Below, in pieces: positions 1-12,800 of a stretch of 64,000 bases of DNA. Under the pieces are notes generated by a model. The model did no database searches. It saw only the letters and a program-made list of their open reading frames with translations, and was not told where the DNA came from. The translations under genes were made by a program, and so were the position numbers. Each line of letters opens with the position of its first letter. The stretch's first letter is position 1. The stretch spans positions 2,017,173-2,081,172 of the forward strand of contig VXAI01000035.1 in NCBI GenBank assembly GCA_013399305.1, given 5' to 3'. Source of the stretch: Rostratula benghalensis (lineage: Eukaryota > Chordata > Aves > Charadriiformes > Rostratulidae).

Positions 1-1934
1 TTCTGTTCATCTTCCTCTCAGTATCATCTCTCTTCCTAACAGCTCTTGGAGTATGTATTCCTCCTTCTCCTCGTAATACCTGTTTTAACTTTTATTTAGC
101 AGGAAGGTAGTGGTGTGTTAGATGTGGTTTTTTGTTTAATTTTTGGATTTTATATACCAGCAATGTACATGAACATGTACATCAAAAGAGCACAAATATT
201 AGAAATGTTCCCCTGAATAAAATTTTCCGGTCTAGTAATCTTACTCATGACAAACGTTAAGGTTAGATTTTTTTTTCATTATTTTTTTATTTAAAAATAA
301 GAAGAAAGCTTTAGTCATTTTCGAAGACATGTGTAACAGGTCTGTACTTCGTATTTACATTCTTTTTTTTGGCCGAGTTTACCATGCATATAAGAGTAGA
401 TTTATGAATGATTAAACACTTTACGTTTTCCCTAATCAGCAATGAAACCATTATGTTTGCATATGCTTATTTGGTTTCTGTTACATAATGTTAGAATCTG
501 TTCTGCTCAGTAAGCATGTTGATCAAAGCAAGGCTTGTCTGGTTTTCTTTGAGAAGAGCACAGCAACCAGATACGTATACTAGTGAAAACATGCTTTCTT
601 TAGATTAGACAGTAAAACCAGTGTGAATCCTCTCTCAGTGGTCCAGACTGCTGCTCTTCAGGGGTGTCTGGAAGTGATACAGAAGCTTGAATTTGGAGTG
701 ACTGGCCCAGAAGTGAGACAGCTGCTATGAGCTGTTATTTGTGAGACTGGAGATGAACACATACATAAATTCATTTTCACAGGGGCTAAAACTTTAGCTT
801 CAGTAGGATAACGTCTTCCAAAAAGTGGGCAGGTGATTCAGTTTTACGTTAGGAGCTGTGAGGTACCCCTGGAGTTGATGCTGGTAACGTGATCGTGCTT
901 AATGTGTTAAAAGAAAAAGAGCCAGGCAAATTCAGAAATACGAAGGTGGATTTCACATTCGATTGTCTCCCTGAAAAAATCAGCAAGTTCAGCTTTAGGT
1001 TTGCAGTTGGTTTGAAGTTTTGCCCTGTGTAATGCCAAAGCATTTTGGTAGGCTGAGATCACCTGCTTTTGGAAGAGGTATCTTTACTGGTTTGATATAA
1101 TATATCTGTCAACTGAAGTAGATCTTGTAAGTGCTTTTTGGCAAGAATCTGGGGTTTCTGTGTTTATTCGTTAGGGAGTATACAGATTTTTACATTGTGA
1201 TTCTTTAATGAGTTGGGGCTGTGGCAGGATGGTATGCTCATCTCTTTGCATGTCTGACAGATAAGCTGTTTTATGAACTGCTGCTAAATCCTTGTAAGTT
1301 AAGATCAGACTGTAAATGGATGTGATGACAATGTCTGTCAGTGTGTCCATGAATTGCCATGAGTTCGACAAGTGCTGACTTTCAGGAGTCAGGGGAAACA
1401 GCGTGGAGAGAACAGGCCAAATGAAGGTAGGGATTGTGACCAGAGAACCTAAAGCTGCAGTAAGAGGTAGGAACTCACTTAGACTAAAAGTATTGAGCAC
1501 AGAATAACAGTTTGTATAACCTTTAGTAAAACTACCTTGATTTGCTTTTAAACAGCTTCTGAGAGTCATTACTATGACCTTTTGGGTAAATTGTGATTAA
1601 TGGATTATATTTCCTTTTGGCTGTTCCTGTCTCCTTTAGCATGTGCTTTTTTGAATTGTTTTGGTTTTTTTTAAGTTGAACTGGATCAAAAGTTCATACA
1701 TGCCAGGCTTCACCAGGTAAGGTTTATAATAAAACTTGTCCGAGATAGCTTTTAGAGGTGCTGTTTGATTTCAAGAGAAGGGGGGTTTATAGAAAAAAAA
1801 AACAGGCCAGCGACTGTAGTGAGTAACAGTGCCAGGAACATTCTCACTAGTCATGCTGCAGAACTGGTGTGTTCAAAACCCTCTCTCTCCTCATTATTAG
1901 AGCTCAGCACTGAAAGCACTTCTGTGTGCTGCAT

Positions 1935-2085
1935 CACGGTGGGTGTGTAACTTAACCTCTGGTTTAGCTTCTGGCGTGTAAAATGAGGATAACGGCGTGT
2001 GTCTTCTTAGCAGTACCACGGGTATCAGCCTTGGGAAGCTCTTGGATGATCCTTGAGTGGAATAAATCAATGTATTTATTTCAAG
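1935..2085 (+). repeat. Ancient MIR-like SINE relic
   Basis: The order 'acttaacctct', then 'tgtaaaatgaggataac', then a 'cagtacc' block, then 'aataaatcaatg' follows the consensus layout of mammalian-type MIR elements (acttaacctct, tgtaaaatggggataat, agtacctac, ctcaataaatg). The spacing is about right and divergence is high, as expected for an amniote-age insertion. Boundaries are approximate. Confidence 0.55.
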
Positions 2086-5029
2086 ACACAGCCTTCAAGC
2101 AAATTGGACAGATTTCACACTACAAATTTATAAATGTAAAGTCACTCCCCTCTTTTGCAAGTAGTGTTAAGCTTTGCAAAAAAATGAGTATTTCTGGCAT
2201 TCTCATGTGGAAGTTTTACAGTGTGGCTTGTCTAGGAATTGCCCTCGTAAAACAATTAAGCAATCAAATAAAGCTCTGGTGGATTCTGGCATTGAGTCAC
2301 TGGCTGGATGCCATCAGAATGTCAAGTGGTGTTAGCATTTTAACACTTCTGCTCTTCAGCATCACTGTTTTCAAAAATTAGTGGCCCTGGTGCAGAATCT
2401 CTATTTAGATTTTGGTTACGTTGTTAATGCTATCTTGGATTTTGAAAGAAAATACCCTGGGTTTCATTATCAGTATTACAAAGGCTAACAGAGATGCTAC
2501 ATGAAGTTAAGGAAAATAGGGGTTATGCTAGGAGGTGCAGTTGGTTAATTTTAAATGTAAGCTTTGTTTCAAATAATTCATAAGCCCATTGTCATGTACG
2601 GTGATCGTCAGTAATTTTCGGACTGAGACTAGGAGTTTATTGATTCATCAGTGAGGGTGATGCCTGTGGGGTCAGTGGAGGTAGGAGACAACTCTGTATA
2701 GCAAATTTCTCAGCTGGGCAGGAAGTGTCTTTGATATAATGTTCTCTGGAGGCATTTTCTGGTCGTCTTCCCAGTTTACAGTGCTATTCTGTGGCAGCTG
2801 TTAAATAAGGAAGTGAAATACTGAGGAAGAATGAGAATAAAAACAAATTAGCCAGTGTTAGAAGTTAATTCCAGCAAATCATTTGGATTGCTTTTGGATT
2901 AAGGAACAGTAGCTCTTTGTATGAGGAGGGCAAAGACAGAAAGGAAGTGCCTGTTTCTTTTGTAAGCTCTTATTTTGAAAAAAACACGTATTTGTGCTGC
3001 CATAGGAGTAGTGTTTGGTATGTATGTTTCAGTTACACTTCATGGACCAAATGAGAATAAAATTTAAAAAGCTAATGTACGCAGTGTTTCTTGCCACTTG
3101 ATCTTCCTGCTCGCTACTTTACAGCAGTTCTGACTTCTCTTGTTCTGATGCCCAGCAGAAGAAATGTCTTAAGAGACATTTAAAGATTTTTCCTATTAGT
3201 CAATCACAATTTTGTAGTAATACAAATACTGTAGAAGTTGGATTCAAGCTGTCATCTGCTCTGTCAGTTCTGGTCTGACTATACATCAGTACATGTCCAT
3301 AGAACAGAAGTATAGATGAGTGTTTAGCAGTGTTATTGAATTAATTCTCCGGGAGCCTGACCTTTGGTCACTAAAATGTTATAATAAATACTTTATCTAG
3401 TGTTTCTGCAGCACTTCTCTTAATGCCTGCTGTTTTGGCAAAGGGAGGTAAAAGTATTGACTTGGTTTTAAGTAATGAAATGCTAAGCACCTGTGACTCA
3501 TTGTTTTATTGTATTAAAGCACAACGTTTATCTGATACCACACAAAGTTATTTTGAGTTATGTGGAAATAAGCATGGGGGTTTGTGCTCATGAAAACTCA
3601 GGGGCTGGGAGGAATAATGGTATCAACTCAGAGTGTAGCAAAGCTAATGGAATAAGATTTTTAAATATAACCACAGACAATTCTGAAAACAGGTGAAAGA
3701 TAAGTGTGTTTTCCTTGGTTCCTTATGAATGGCAATCTTAACAGTGCTTTCCATGACCTTTCCCTGGCCTACAACTGGTTATCAAGCTTTAAAACACATT
3801 GCCAATAGCAGTTGTAACAAATCTGTAGCTCTCGAGTTCCACTGTAGTGGAATCTACTGTTACAGGAGTATAAAAGGGGCAAAGACACACTTAAGTTAAA
3901 ACAAATCTTTTAATTCAAATGTGATTTTCTTACAGAGCCTCTGTTACTTTGTTTTGCTGTAGTGCTTAGTACTGTGTTTATCTCTGAACAACCAGGGAAG
4001 CTCATTGGGGAATATTGCTTAGTAACATCACATCATCACCCTGGAAATCAGGGACACCAGTGCAAGCAACATTTTTGGAAATCCTAGTTAATTTCTAGCT
4101 TTGCTGATTTTATTTTTATTTTTTTTAATTCATACTGTGTTTTAATTCCCACTCTTACACAGTTCTTGGTTGTGAGAGATGGGGGAAGGGGATGGGTTTC
4201 CCAACTTGTTTCCTTTCTTTTAGCAGAATGTAAGTAACAAAAAGCTTACTTATCTCTGTACTCAAAAATTTTGCATAGAGATATTTTCCTGTGGATAAAA
4301 ATGCAAGGGCAAGGTGCTATATCTGTTTAGGGTTTAGAACAGTTAAACAGTAATATACTGCATGAATAAATGTCTGTTCATCAGTAAAACATTGTGGAAA
4401 TCGCAGTGGGTTTTCCTTATTGCCAAATAAGAAATATAATGTGGAAATTCCATATATTATGCCATTTTCTGAGGCTTATTGTTACTGTCATATTCAGAAA
4501 AGGATACCGAGCTGGCACTTAGTGTGGGTGAAATGAGTTTAATCTGATGGCAAGAGCAGGCAACTGGGAAATACTCTTCAATTTTGTTCCCTCCTCTGCC
4601 ACTTAACATGAGTTGAAAGCAGCTCTTTAAGCTCCTGGAGTAGCAGTTTATAAAAAGCAAGTGGGATACTCCTATGAAAACGTAAAAATTTTTTTTTTTT
4701 TTTTTAAACATTCAGTATCTCATACTTGGTGTGTTCAAGTGTAAGTGCAAGGTGGTAACTTTGATTTATTTGAAAGCCTTTAAATTCTTACCCCTACGGT
4801 TTGGTTCTAGGTAACAGAATGTCCTCCTTTTAGGAGTTAATTAAAAGGAAAAAGAATTGACATCCAGGGGCGAAAGTAAAAGCTGCTTTAATCAGTACTC
4901 TGGCAGATAGAGGGGCTGTCAAGTCATGGCTTCAGGATTCATAGCTTCTCCCACAACTTGATGGGCATAATAGATCAGAGGAATGCTCTCTCTGCTTTTA
5001 TGGGTGTTTGATGCATTCCTCGCGCATCG

Positions 5030-5150
5030 CCTCTGCCCGAGCATCTTGCGGTGCTTTGCAAACAGCAGAGAACGGTGCATCAGCACACTGTGGCAGAGGG
5101 AAGTATCACTGGACTTTGCAGCTGGGGAAGCTGAAGCACTTAAAAAAAAA
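5030..5150 (+). repeat. Possible MIR/L3-type relic
   Basis: The block ending 'tttgcagctggggaagctga' at about 5114-5133 resembles the shared MIR/L3 tail 'tttacagatgaggaaactga'. The segment before it has more CpG than the surrounding intron. Similarity is limited to about 30 bases, so this is tentative. Confidence 0.3.
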
Positions 5151-6487
5151 TAAATCTATTTCCTCATTATTGCTTAATATGTCTGTCATAAAAAACTGAA
5201 CGGTGGACCTAGAATTTTTAGCTTCCAATTCTGGCTTTAAGCAATTTTTTCGTGACTGCGTTTCAGAGTAATTAAATTTGGTCCTGTTTGTAGGTATGTG
5301 GTAATGAAATAGTGAGGCATCAAAAATGTGTTTTCTTGGCCAGAAAAAGGTAGTTGCTTTGTGAAAAATCTCTTATTAGAGGGGCAGGAATGTGAGATGA
5401 AGTACTTGATCTGCTGGTGTCTTAGAAAGTCTTATCCTCTCGCTTGTTGAAAAAGATACCACTTTGGGGTTCAGTTTAATAAGCTGTACTAGATTGAAGG
5501 GTACATAATCTGAGCCTCTTAGCTCTGGCAATAATAAATTCTGTTGGTAGCCTTCTGTCAAAATCAAATTAACGCATTTAAATTATAAGTTGACTGTAAT
5601 TTAATTATGAAGACTGCCAATTAGCACCAAAACACTTTCTTAAACTCCTTGTTATTTTATGTAAAGTGACTGGTATGGTAAACACCAGTGGCTTTAGTGA
5701 AACAGTGTTTGATGAGTTAATTAGCTGAATACTGCAAGAATACATTTTGAAGCTTTGAACTGTGACCTTTTAGCAATTAAAGTTAATTTATACTTCACTT
5801 CTTGTATGAGGGCTAATCTTTGTTCTGTGACAGTCTTCCATGGAAATTTTTATACTACAGACTTACGCAATGTTTTATTGATCAGATATTTAACAATTTC
5901 TGTTTATTCAGCCTCGCAAACAGCTCTGGGAGGTGCCAGGTCCCCAGAGTGAGAATCTTGAATCAGTGCTTGAGACTGTTGATGTGAGGTTATTTCTCTT
6001 GGGAGCCCATGTTTGTAAGTTGGACATAACTGCATTTTCAGGTCAAAATAAGCCAAAAGGGTCCAGACTGTTAGAATGCAGGGATCTTCAGGGCTTTTGT
6101 GTAATTAGATATACATCAGAAGGCATGGAAAATGATGGTAAAGTTTTGTCAGCAAATGGGTTTTGGTCTCAAGACTTCAGCTGCAGAAGGAGAAATAGTC
6201 ACAGGACATCTGATGTGGACTATGATTTTTCTGTTTCAGAAATCAGTTGATTCTTACAGACTTTTAGAGTTTGTCTTTGGGTGACCTGTTGCCTGCCAGG
6301 AATATGGTGGGGTTGGAGGGCTTATTTACTTATTTTTACTATACTATCAATGGAGAATATCCCTACAAATCCTTAATGTGGCAGGTATCAGTCTAGTGCT
6401 AAGTCTGTTCAGCCAGAATTGCTTACTTGTGATTTAGGTCATCGATAACTGGCAGACACCATTCTTGAGTCATCAAATTGATGACTC

Positions 6488-6533
6488 AAAAAAAAAAAAA
6501 ACCCCAACCCAAAAAACCCAAAACCCCACCACT
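6488..6533 (+). repeat. A/C-rich low-complexity run
   Basis: A run of 13 A followed by alternating C and A clusters (ccccaaccc, aaaaaaccc), with almost no G or T. It may be a decayed poly(A) tail or a simple repeat. No adjoining retroposon body was recognised. Confidence 0.6.
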
Positions 6534-7339
6534 TAAACACGTAATTCTTCAAAGAAGAGACCAGGAAAAACAGTTCTGGGGAGGCTGACATAGACTATCT
6601 AGTTGCATGTATAACATACCCTTTCTTAAAAGCTTTTACTTGGCCTGTGGACCTGTGTCAGTGGAGTCTGTAGTGACAATTCCTAGCACCTCAATTACAA
6701 GGTGTTAATTGTGGGTACCTGCTCAGAGCTTTGTGTGTTTATGAATGTTGGGGCAGAGCAGGTCGGAGCTCCAGCCTGTGGGGTTTAACCAATGTCACCT
6801 TACACAAGAGCTGACCCCACATTGCACCTTCCTACGGCAGCTGCTCTTAATAAACCCCTCAATTTAAAGATTTAACATCAATTTAAAAGCTGGGCAGTGA
6901 ACAGTTTAGGTGTTTTCTTGTACGGAAGGACACTGGTTATGGAAGAGCAGCAGTAAGTTTTTAAAGAGACTTTTACTTATAGTAAGAAACAAGAGGGTTC
7001 TGCAGTGATGTAAACTGAACATATCAGTAATATCCAAGAAATGGAAGGTATTAAACTTATTTATGCTTCAAAGGGGAATTTGAATTTTAAACTACCTGGG
7101 CATTTATTTGAGACTCTTGAAGATTTCACAGTAGCTGTGAAGCTACTTGTATGTGATACCCTTTAAAAAGAATAAATAATTCCACTTGATACTTTCTGGC
7201 TTGTGTTGTAGTAGCAGCAAACTGACAAGCAAGAAGACTCGATGTCTCTAATTAGTGGAATGTGCTCCTTCAGTGCAAATAATTCCCATTGTTAAGAGGG
7301 CAATATTCCCAGTACTGCACTCATTGCTATTTCTTGTGT

Positions 7340-7380
7340 TTAAAAAAAAACAACCAAAAAACACCCCACCAACAAACCCA
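7340..7380 (+). repeat. A/C-rich low-complexity run
   Basis: Poly-A followed by 'caaccaaaaaacaccccacc', the same style as the run at 6488. No coding or repeat body is attached. Confidence 0.6.
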
Positions 7381-8580
7381 TCTTTAGTACATTGTTGGTA
7401 GGCAATAGGCCATCTGTGTCCTTAGTAGTGCAATTTATGAGAATGCCCTTATTTTGGGGAGCTGAATGTACAGTGAAGAACATGTGTTATTTCACTCGTG
7501 TGGAAAGAGGTAACTAAAGAGCACCATTGCTTAAATGCAGTTGGGGAAGCAGAATAACAAGTGGAGTTTCTCACCAACAGGTGAAGGTCTGCACTGTTAA
7601 TTAGACTTCACCTCTGAAACTATCGTTGCTAACACTGGTTTTATTTAACGTGGGCACTTTCCTCCAGGGAATGGAGCAACCATAGCTCAGTTACTGTAAT
7701 CCCTTGTTGAAATCTTGCTTTCCTTTGCTACAAACCTAAGCTGAACTGACATTGGAACACCTACCGCTTGGATGTTTATATTGCACTCAGCCTACCTTTA
7801 TTAGACTAATTGTATCCCGTACTGTTAGGGCTTTCTTTATAACTGTACGTTTATTTTCTACAGGAAATGGTTTTGTGTTCTGGATGGGTGTCCCCTGCAA
7901 AAGCTCTGAACTTAACTGTTGTTTGTTTAATCAATACAGCAGGCTATTTCCTAGAAAACTTCTGCTTCTAAATATTTTTGGTGTCTTTTCATTTCAATAT
8001 TCAAACCTCTCTTTTTCTAAAATTTGAAGTATGTAAACAGGGCATGATTTGCTAGATGTGGATTGCATTGGACATCCATGTGTAGCACTGGAGCAGAGGG
8101 CTACAGTGTCAGAAGCCTGATGTTCAGGTCTGTTAAAGTACAACTTCCCGTAATGGCAAACTTAGGACTGCATGTTTAGTACAGGGTTGGGGGAAGGTCT
8201 ACCTTATTTCCCAAACACTGACACGTGGGGTTTTTTTCTGAGCACTATTTTGTGTTCCATTTCTATAAATTGCTCTCTAGAATGTGTTAGTAAGTCCAGC
8301 CGCTGTGTGCTATCGGCACCTGCACCGGTGAACTTTAAAGGGCAAGCTCTATACCATAGCTGTTTCCTTGACTTAATATTTTCTGAATCATTATGAGACT
8401 GAATATGACACACTTACTTTTTAATAAACAGGTCTAATCCTGCAAATAGTGCAGCAAGAGAGCTGGAAGCACACTTGTCTGCATACATTGATTTTTATTC
8501 TTTGGATACCATACCCTCCTGAGTTCAGTTCTTTCTTTTGGATTATTCCTTTCTATTTGTTCCATTCACTTTCCTAATGC

Positions 8581-8587
<7 letters not shown>

Positions 8588-8611
<24 letters not shown>
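8588..8611 (+). repeat. Poly-T homopolymer
   Basis: A run of about 24 T. It could be the complement of a poly(A) tail, but no retroposed body is recognisable to its left. Confidence 0.8.
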
Positions 8612-9727
8612 CTTTAAAACTTCTGAACGTGTTCCCTGCTTGTCCTTCCTGCGTGTCCCTGGCTGGCTTCTCTCTGGGGGATCTTGTTACCATCACTGCG
8701 CTTGTGTTTGCCTCTGCCTCTGACAGTTGCTCCCGGGTTTGGCCAGGCCTGATCCAGACATTCTGTCCTTTCTCCTGCTTGAGTTGTCTGCTCCTGTGAA
8801 GGCAGGGAGAGTTACTCCATGTGAATTCTTTGGCCCGTTGGGTAGCTAGCACCTATGCGCGGTTAAAAAATAAACAAAAGAAAATAAATGGATAACTTGT
8901 CTGCTCTTTCATTTGGCTCTACAGAGGCAGTTACCTCATATGGCTCTTTGCAAAGAACATGGGGCTAATTCTGTGTTCTGCCTGTACACAGAAATAGCTG
9001 CTGTTTAGTGGCACTAGCAAGGAAAACTGTAAAGTTTAGCTGCAGGCATCTGCTTGCTTTCTCCCTGTTTGCCTTCCAGAGCATTTTCCAGTAACTCATT
9101 TTGACTTTGGGAGAAGGACAATTGTAGTTTCTTTCTTGGTCAACTATATTTGAGGTGTTGATTTTTTTAATTTATTTTTAGATAAATAGCTAGTAAAAAA
9201 AACAAAACCATTCTGGTGTTTTGGATTAGTGTTTTGATCTTCTGCATATGTTGTGTTTCTTAATGTGATGAGGCAAGAGATTGATGAAATTAAGCCACCC
9301 TTAGAATAAACTGTTCCATATTCTATTGCTGTTGAACAGAGGATTAATATGCAGATCTATGAAGATCGAGGTTTTGTACTCTACAGCCTCACAGGGACTG
9401 GAAGTACTTATCACTTGGCTCTAGGATCTGATACGCTAAGGAACGAGATTTGCCACTTAAATAGGCAATTAGTTAGCAGTAAGTTATGTAAACATAGTAG
9501 TTATCACCTACACTAAATACATAAAGGTAGGTAATCCCTTCAAATTGAAATAGTAAGTTTTGCTTTGGAAAAACACAAGCAGCCTCAGGGTTGTTGAGAA
9601 TTTGACGTGCTTGTTACAAGCACAGCTGCTTTTTCTGAAGCTAGTAAATCCCTTAAAGTGTCTAGGAGAGAGAGAGGAAAAGAAAAAAAACCAAAACGTT
9701 TCACTTGAACTTCGTTTTTATTCACAG

Positions 9728-9893
9728 AAAAATGATGAAAATGGGAATTGCTCTGGCGAAGGTATTGAATTTCCAACAACTAACTTGTATGAACTGGAGA
9801 GCAGAGTTTTAACGGATCACTGGTCCATACCCTATAAGCGGGAGGAGTCTCTGGGCAAGTGCCTGATTGCATCCACCTACCTGGCAAGACTAG
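9728..9893 (+). CDS. USP24: USP24 exon 2 (first in window)
   Basis: Acceptor ttcacag, donor g|gtaagt, ends in phase 1. Encodes residues 1-55, beginning [15 protein letters not shown] and ending YLARL plus a split Gly. This is the start of the N-terminal helical scaffold after the UBA exon. Confidence 0.92.
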
Positions 9894-12800
9894 GTAAGTT
9901 CTCTTTCCATAAAAGATGATCTGTTCCGAGGATGTCATAGGCAGTGTGGCAGGCAGTTACATCTTTCATATTAATCTTGCAGTTGTTTACTTTGCACCCT
10001 GCAGGACAGGCACATCTCTGTTAACAGTGAGTGATTCTCCCCAGTGTTGTGAAAAGAATGTGGGTCTTTTTGGGTTTTTTTTCCTCTCTGAAGTCATTTG
10101 TTTACTTAAGCTTTTTCTAAAACACGGAGCACGTGCTTCTTTATGTTGTCACGACTGCAGGAATTAGCGTTTTTCAGAGCTGAATTACTGCCTCTTTTCT
10201 TCATTGTGCTGGTTGTTTTCCATTGGTAAAAAACAAGCTGTCATCTAAATCCACGCTGTACCACGCTTGTGTAACTGGTTGTTTTTCCCTGGTGAAATGC
10301 TTATACTGCATCAGACCTGAATCTGACTTTTCTGTATTCAGTACTTTGACTGGGGTTAAGAGCGTTAGGGAGCCATCATGCTCAACAAGTGGTATAAAAT
10401 AAGAGTGCAAGATAGTTTTTCCCCTTGTGCCCAATGGCAGACTAAAGGGATGTTTTAATCTGTTGAAAGAATGGAAGTTGGTAGGTGGTTTTGGTTTGCT
10501 TCATTGTTTTTAACTTGTATTAAGAGTGGGTTCTTGGCTTCGGGTGGAGGCTGTGAAGCCTCAGAAATGATCAGAAGTTACCGTAAGTTACATACTACAA
10601 AAGGAAGAAACACTAATCTTCTTCCAGCTAGTAATGCTTGAAGAAGTTGAAAAAGGTAGAACATTGGGAAACTTCTTTATTTCTAAAAGGCAAGTTCTCT
10701 TGGCTCATGCTTTACTGTGGCTGGAAGAGCCTGCTAGTGATGAATGAACAGTGGCACATTTATTACTGCTGGGTTTGATTGGTGTTCCTTACAAGGAGCT
10801 CCCTCAGGTAATCTTAAAAAGTTCTGGGGTTTTGTTTTTGTTTTAAAGAATACTTAAAAAGAACCACTCTCCTTTCTCTAAAGGTCTTTCTGATTCTGAT
10901 GAGAATTGCAAGAGATTTATGGACAGATGCATGCCTGAAGCATTTAAAAAGGTAAGTAGGTACCGTAGACCAATTCAGTATTTCTTCGTGGTGTTCACGG
11001 TGGCACTAGTGTTTTGTCATCCAGATTTCAGGAGCTGTGGTAACCATTGAATGTGTTCTTAGATTAAAATCATTATTTTAGTAGATGAAAATCATACATG
11101 GACTTCTGTTAAAATAATTCAAAGTCCTAGTTCTGCAACTCTGGCCAACTCTAGCATAAAGCTTTGCTTTTTTTATTTTGTTTTGTTTTTCCTTTTGTTA
11201 AATGAAGTGCTCTATAGTTATTAGTGGAACCTAAAGACAGGCTTAAAGGCCCTTTGACACAGCCATTAATGGCAAGTTCAAAATCCTTTAATTCTCTTCT
11301 TTCTCCTGTTGCATTGGAAAACTGTTAAATTCTTTCTTACCTCTTTGCATGATCTTTTAGAATTTGTCTTTCCCCTCAGTGCTTAATGCCGAATGAGCCT
11401 CTCTGGCTGTTCTTCTCTGGGTTATTGAGCAGTTTCTCTACAGAGCTCCTGAAACCAATTTACTTCCCACTGTTCTATCCATTTGGATACTGCCTAATTT
11501 CTTGCCCAGTTTTTAGACTGTATGCATAAAATATATACACACCTTTTAAAAAGTTATTCAATCCTAATCTTAAAATCCTGAGAATAAAAGTATATTTAAG
11601 GAAGATGGAAATTTAGGGGGAAAATTCTTTTTCCATTTGGGTGTTAGAGTACTAACCTTACACATAATATTTAAAATCACTGGTTATTTTTTTCATATTA
11701 AATAAACAGTGTAGAATGCTTCTTCAGAAGGATAATCTGTAGAAATCTAAATTCAGAATATGCTGCGTTATGGTATGTTGAAATATTTGCAGGAAACTGT
11801 TGTTTCTTAAAATGCTCCAAAAAGTATTCGTATTTAAAGCATTAAGCTTTTTAACTGCTTATGTAGAGAGGGAGCTAGCACGAATTAAATGAAGTTTGCA
11901 GATGGAAGCTTCGTGTCCTTTATAAACAACCACATTAGACCAGATTTAAAGAACATGTTTCAGTAGGTGGGAAGGCAGCATTAAATACCTCTCTCCTCAT
12001 GGTACATGTTCTGTGTTTTCCAATAGAAGCTGCTCAAAAAGTGTGACTTGGTAAATGCTTATTAGAGCTGAGTCAGTGCAGCTTTGTGGCACACCTACTT
12101 GAAGATTTAATAGATGTGGGCTCAATCTGCAAACAAATTAGTTTCATATTAGTTGCTCTTTGCAAAGGTTACAGTCTTTACTAGTGCATGGAAATGGAAA
12201 ACAGTTTGCTTTGCTGCATTTTATTTTCTGTCATAAACTGTGATTTAAGGGGTTCTGCAGTGAAATTACAAATGTAATTAACTCTTAAGCCACAAGTGCA
12301 GGAGAGCATCTGAAAAACTGATGTTTGATGCACTCTAAGGAAACATTTGCTCTGAAAACAGTCACAGGGGTTGATAAATTTCTCTTGTTTTGCGATTATG
12401 TTCACACTTAAAAAAAATAATATATATATTTATTTTTTTAGCTGTTGACATCTAGTGCTGTTCACAAATGGGGAACTGAAATCCATGAAGGAATATACAA
12501 CATGCTGATGCTTCTAGTGGACCTGGTTGCAGAAAGAGTCAAACAAGATCCTATTCCTGTGGGCCTGCTTGGTGTACTTACAATGGTATTTGACTCCTGG
12601 ATGCAGTTTCTAGTATTTGGGTGCTTGGCATTTTGTATTTTTGCTGCTGCTGCTGCTTTTTCCAACTATTTTAACTGTAATATATTGGCTTACAAACTGC
12701 AGCTGTTGCTTGCTGCAGATTTTAAGCATCTAGTATGCAACTGATAAAGGGGTGAGTGCTTTTCAAAGCTTTTGAAAGCTAGCACGTTCAAAAAAACCAA

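Larger units (their letters stand above)
1..9727 (+). other. USP24: 3' part of USP24 intron 1
   Basis: No exon-like block with splice sites and conserved coding was seen on either strand; the open frames here are short and compositionally random. The stretch holds two probable ancient MIR-like SINE relics (about 1935-2085 and 5030-5150), A/C-rich runs at 6488-6533 and 7340-7380, and poly-T runs near 4689-4705 and 8588-8611. It is assigned to intron 1 because the next exon (9728) begins with KNDENG, which follows the UBA-bearing first exon in the family. Confidence 0.75.
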
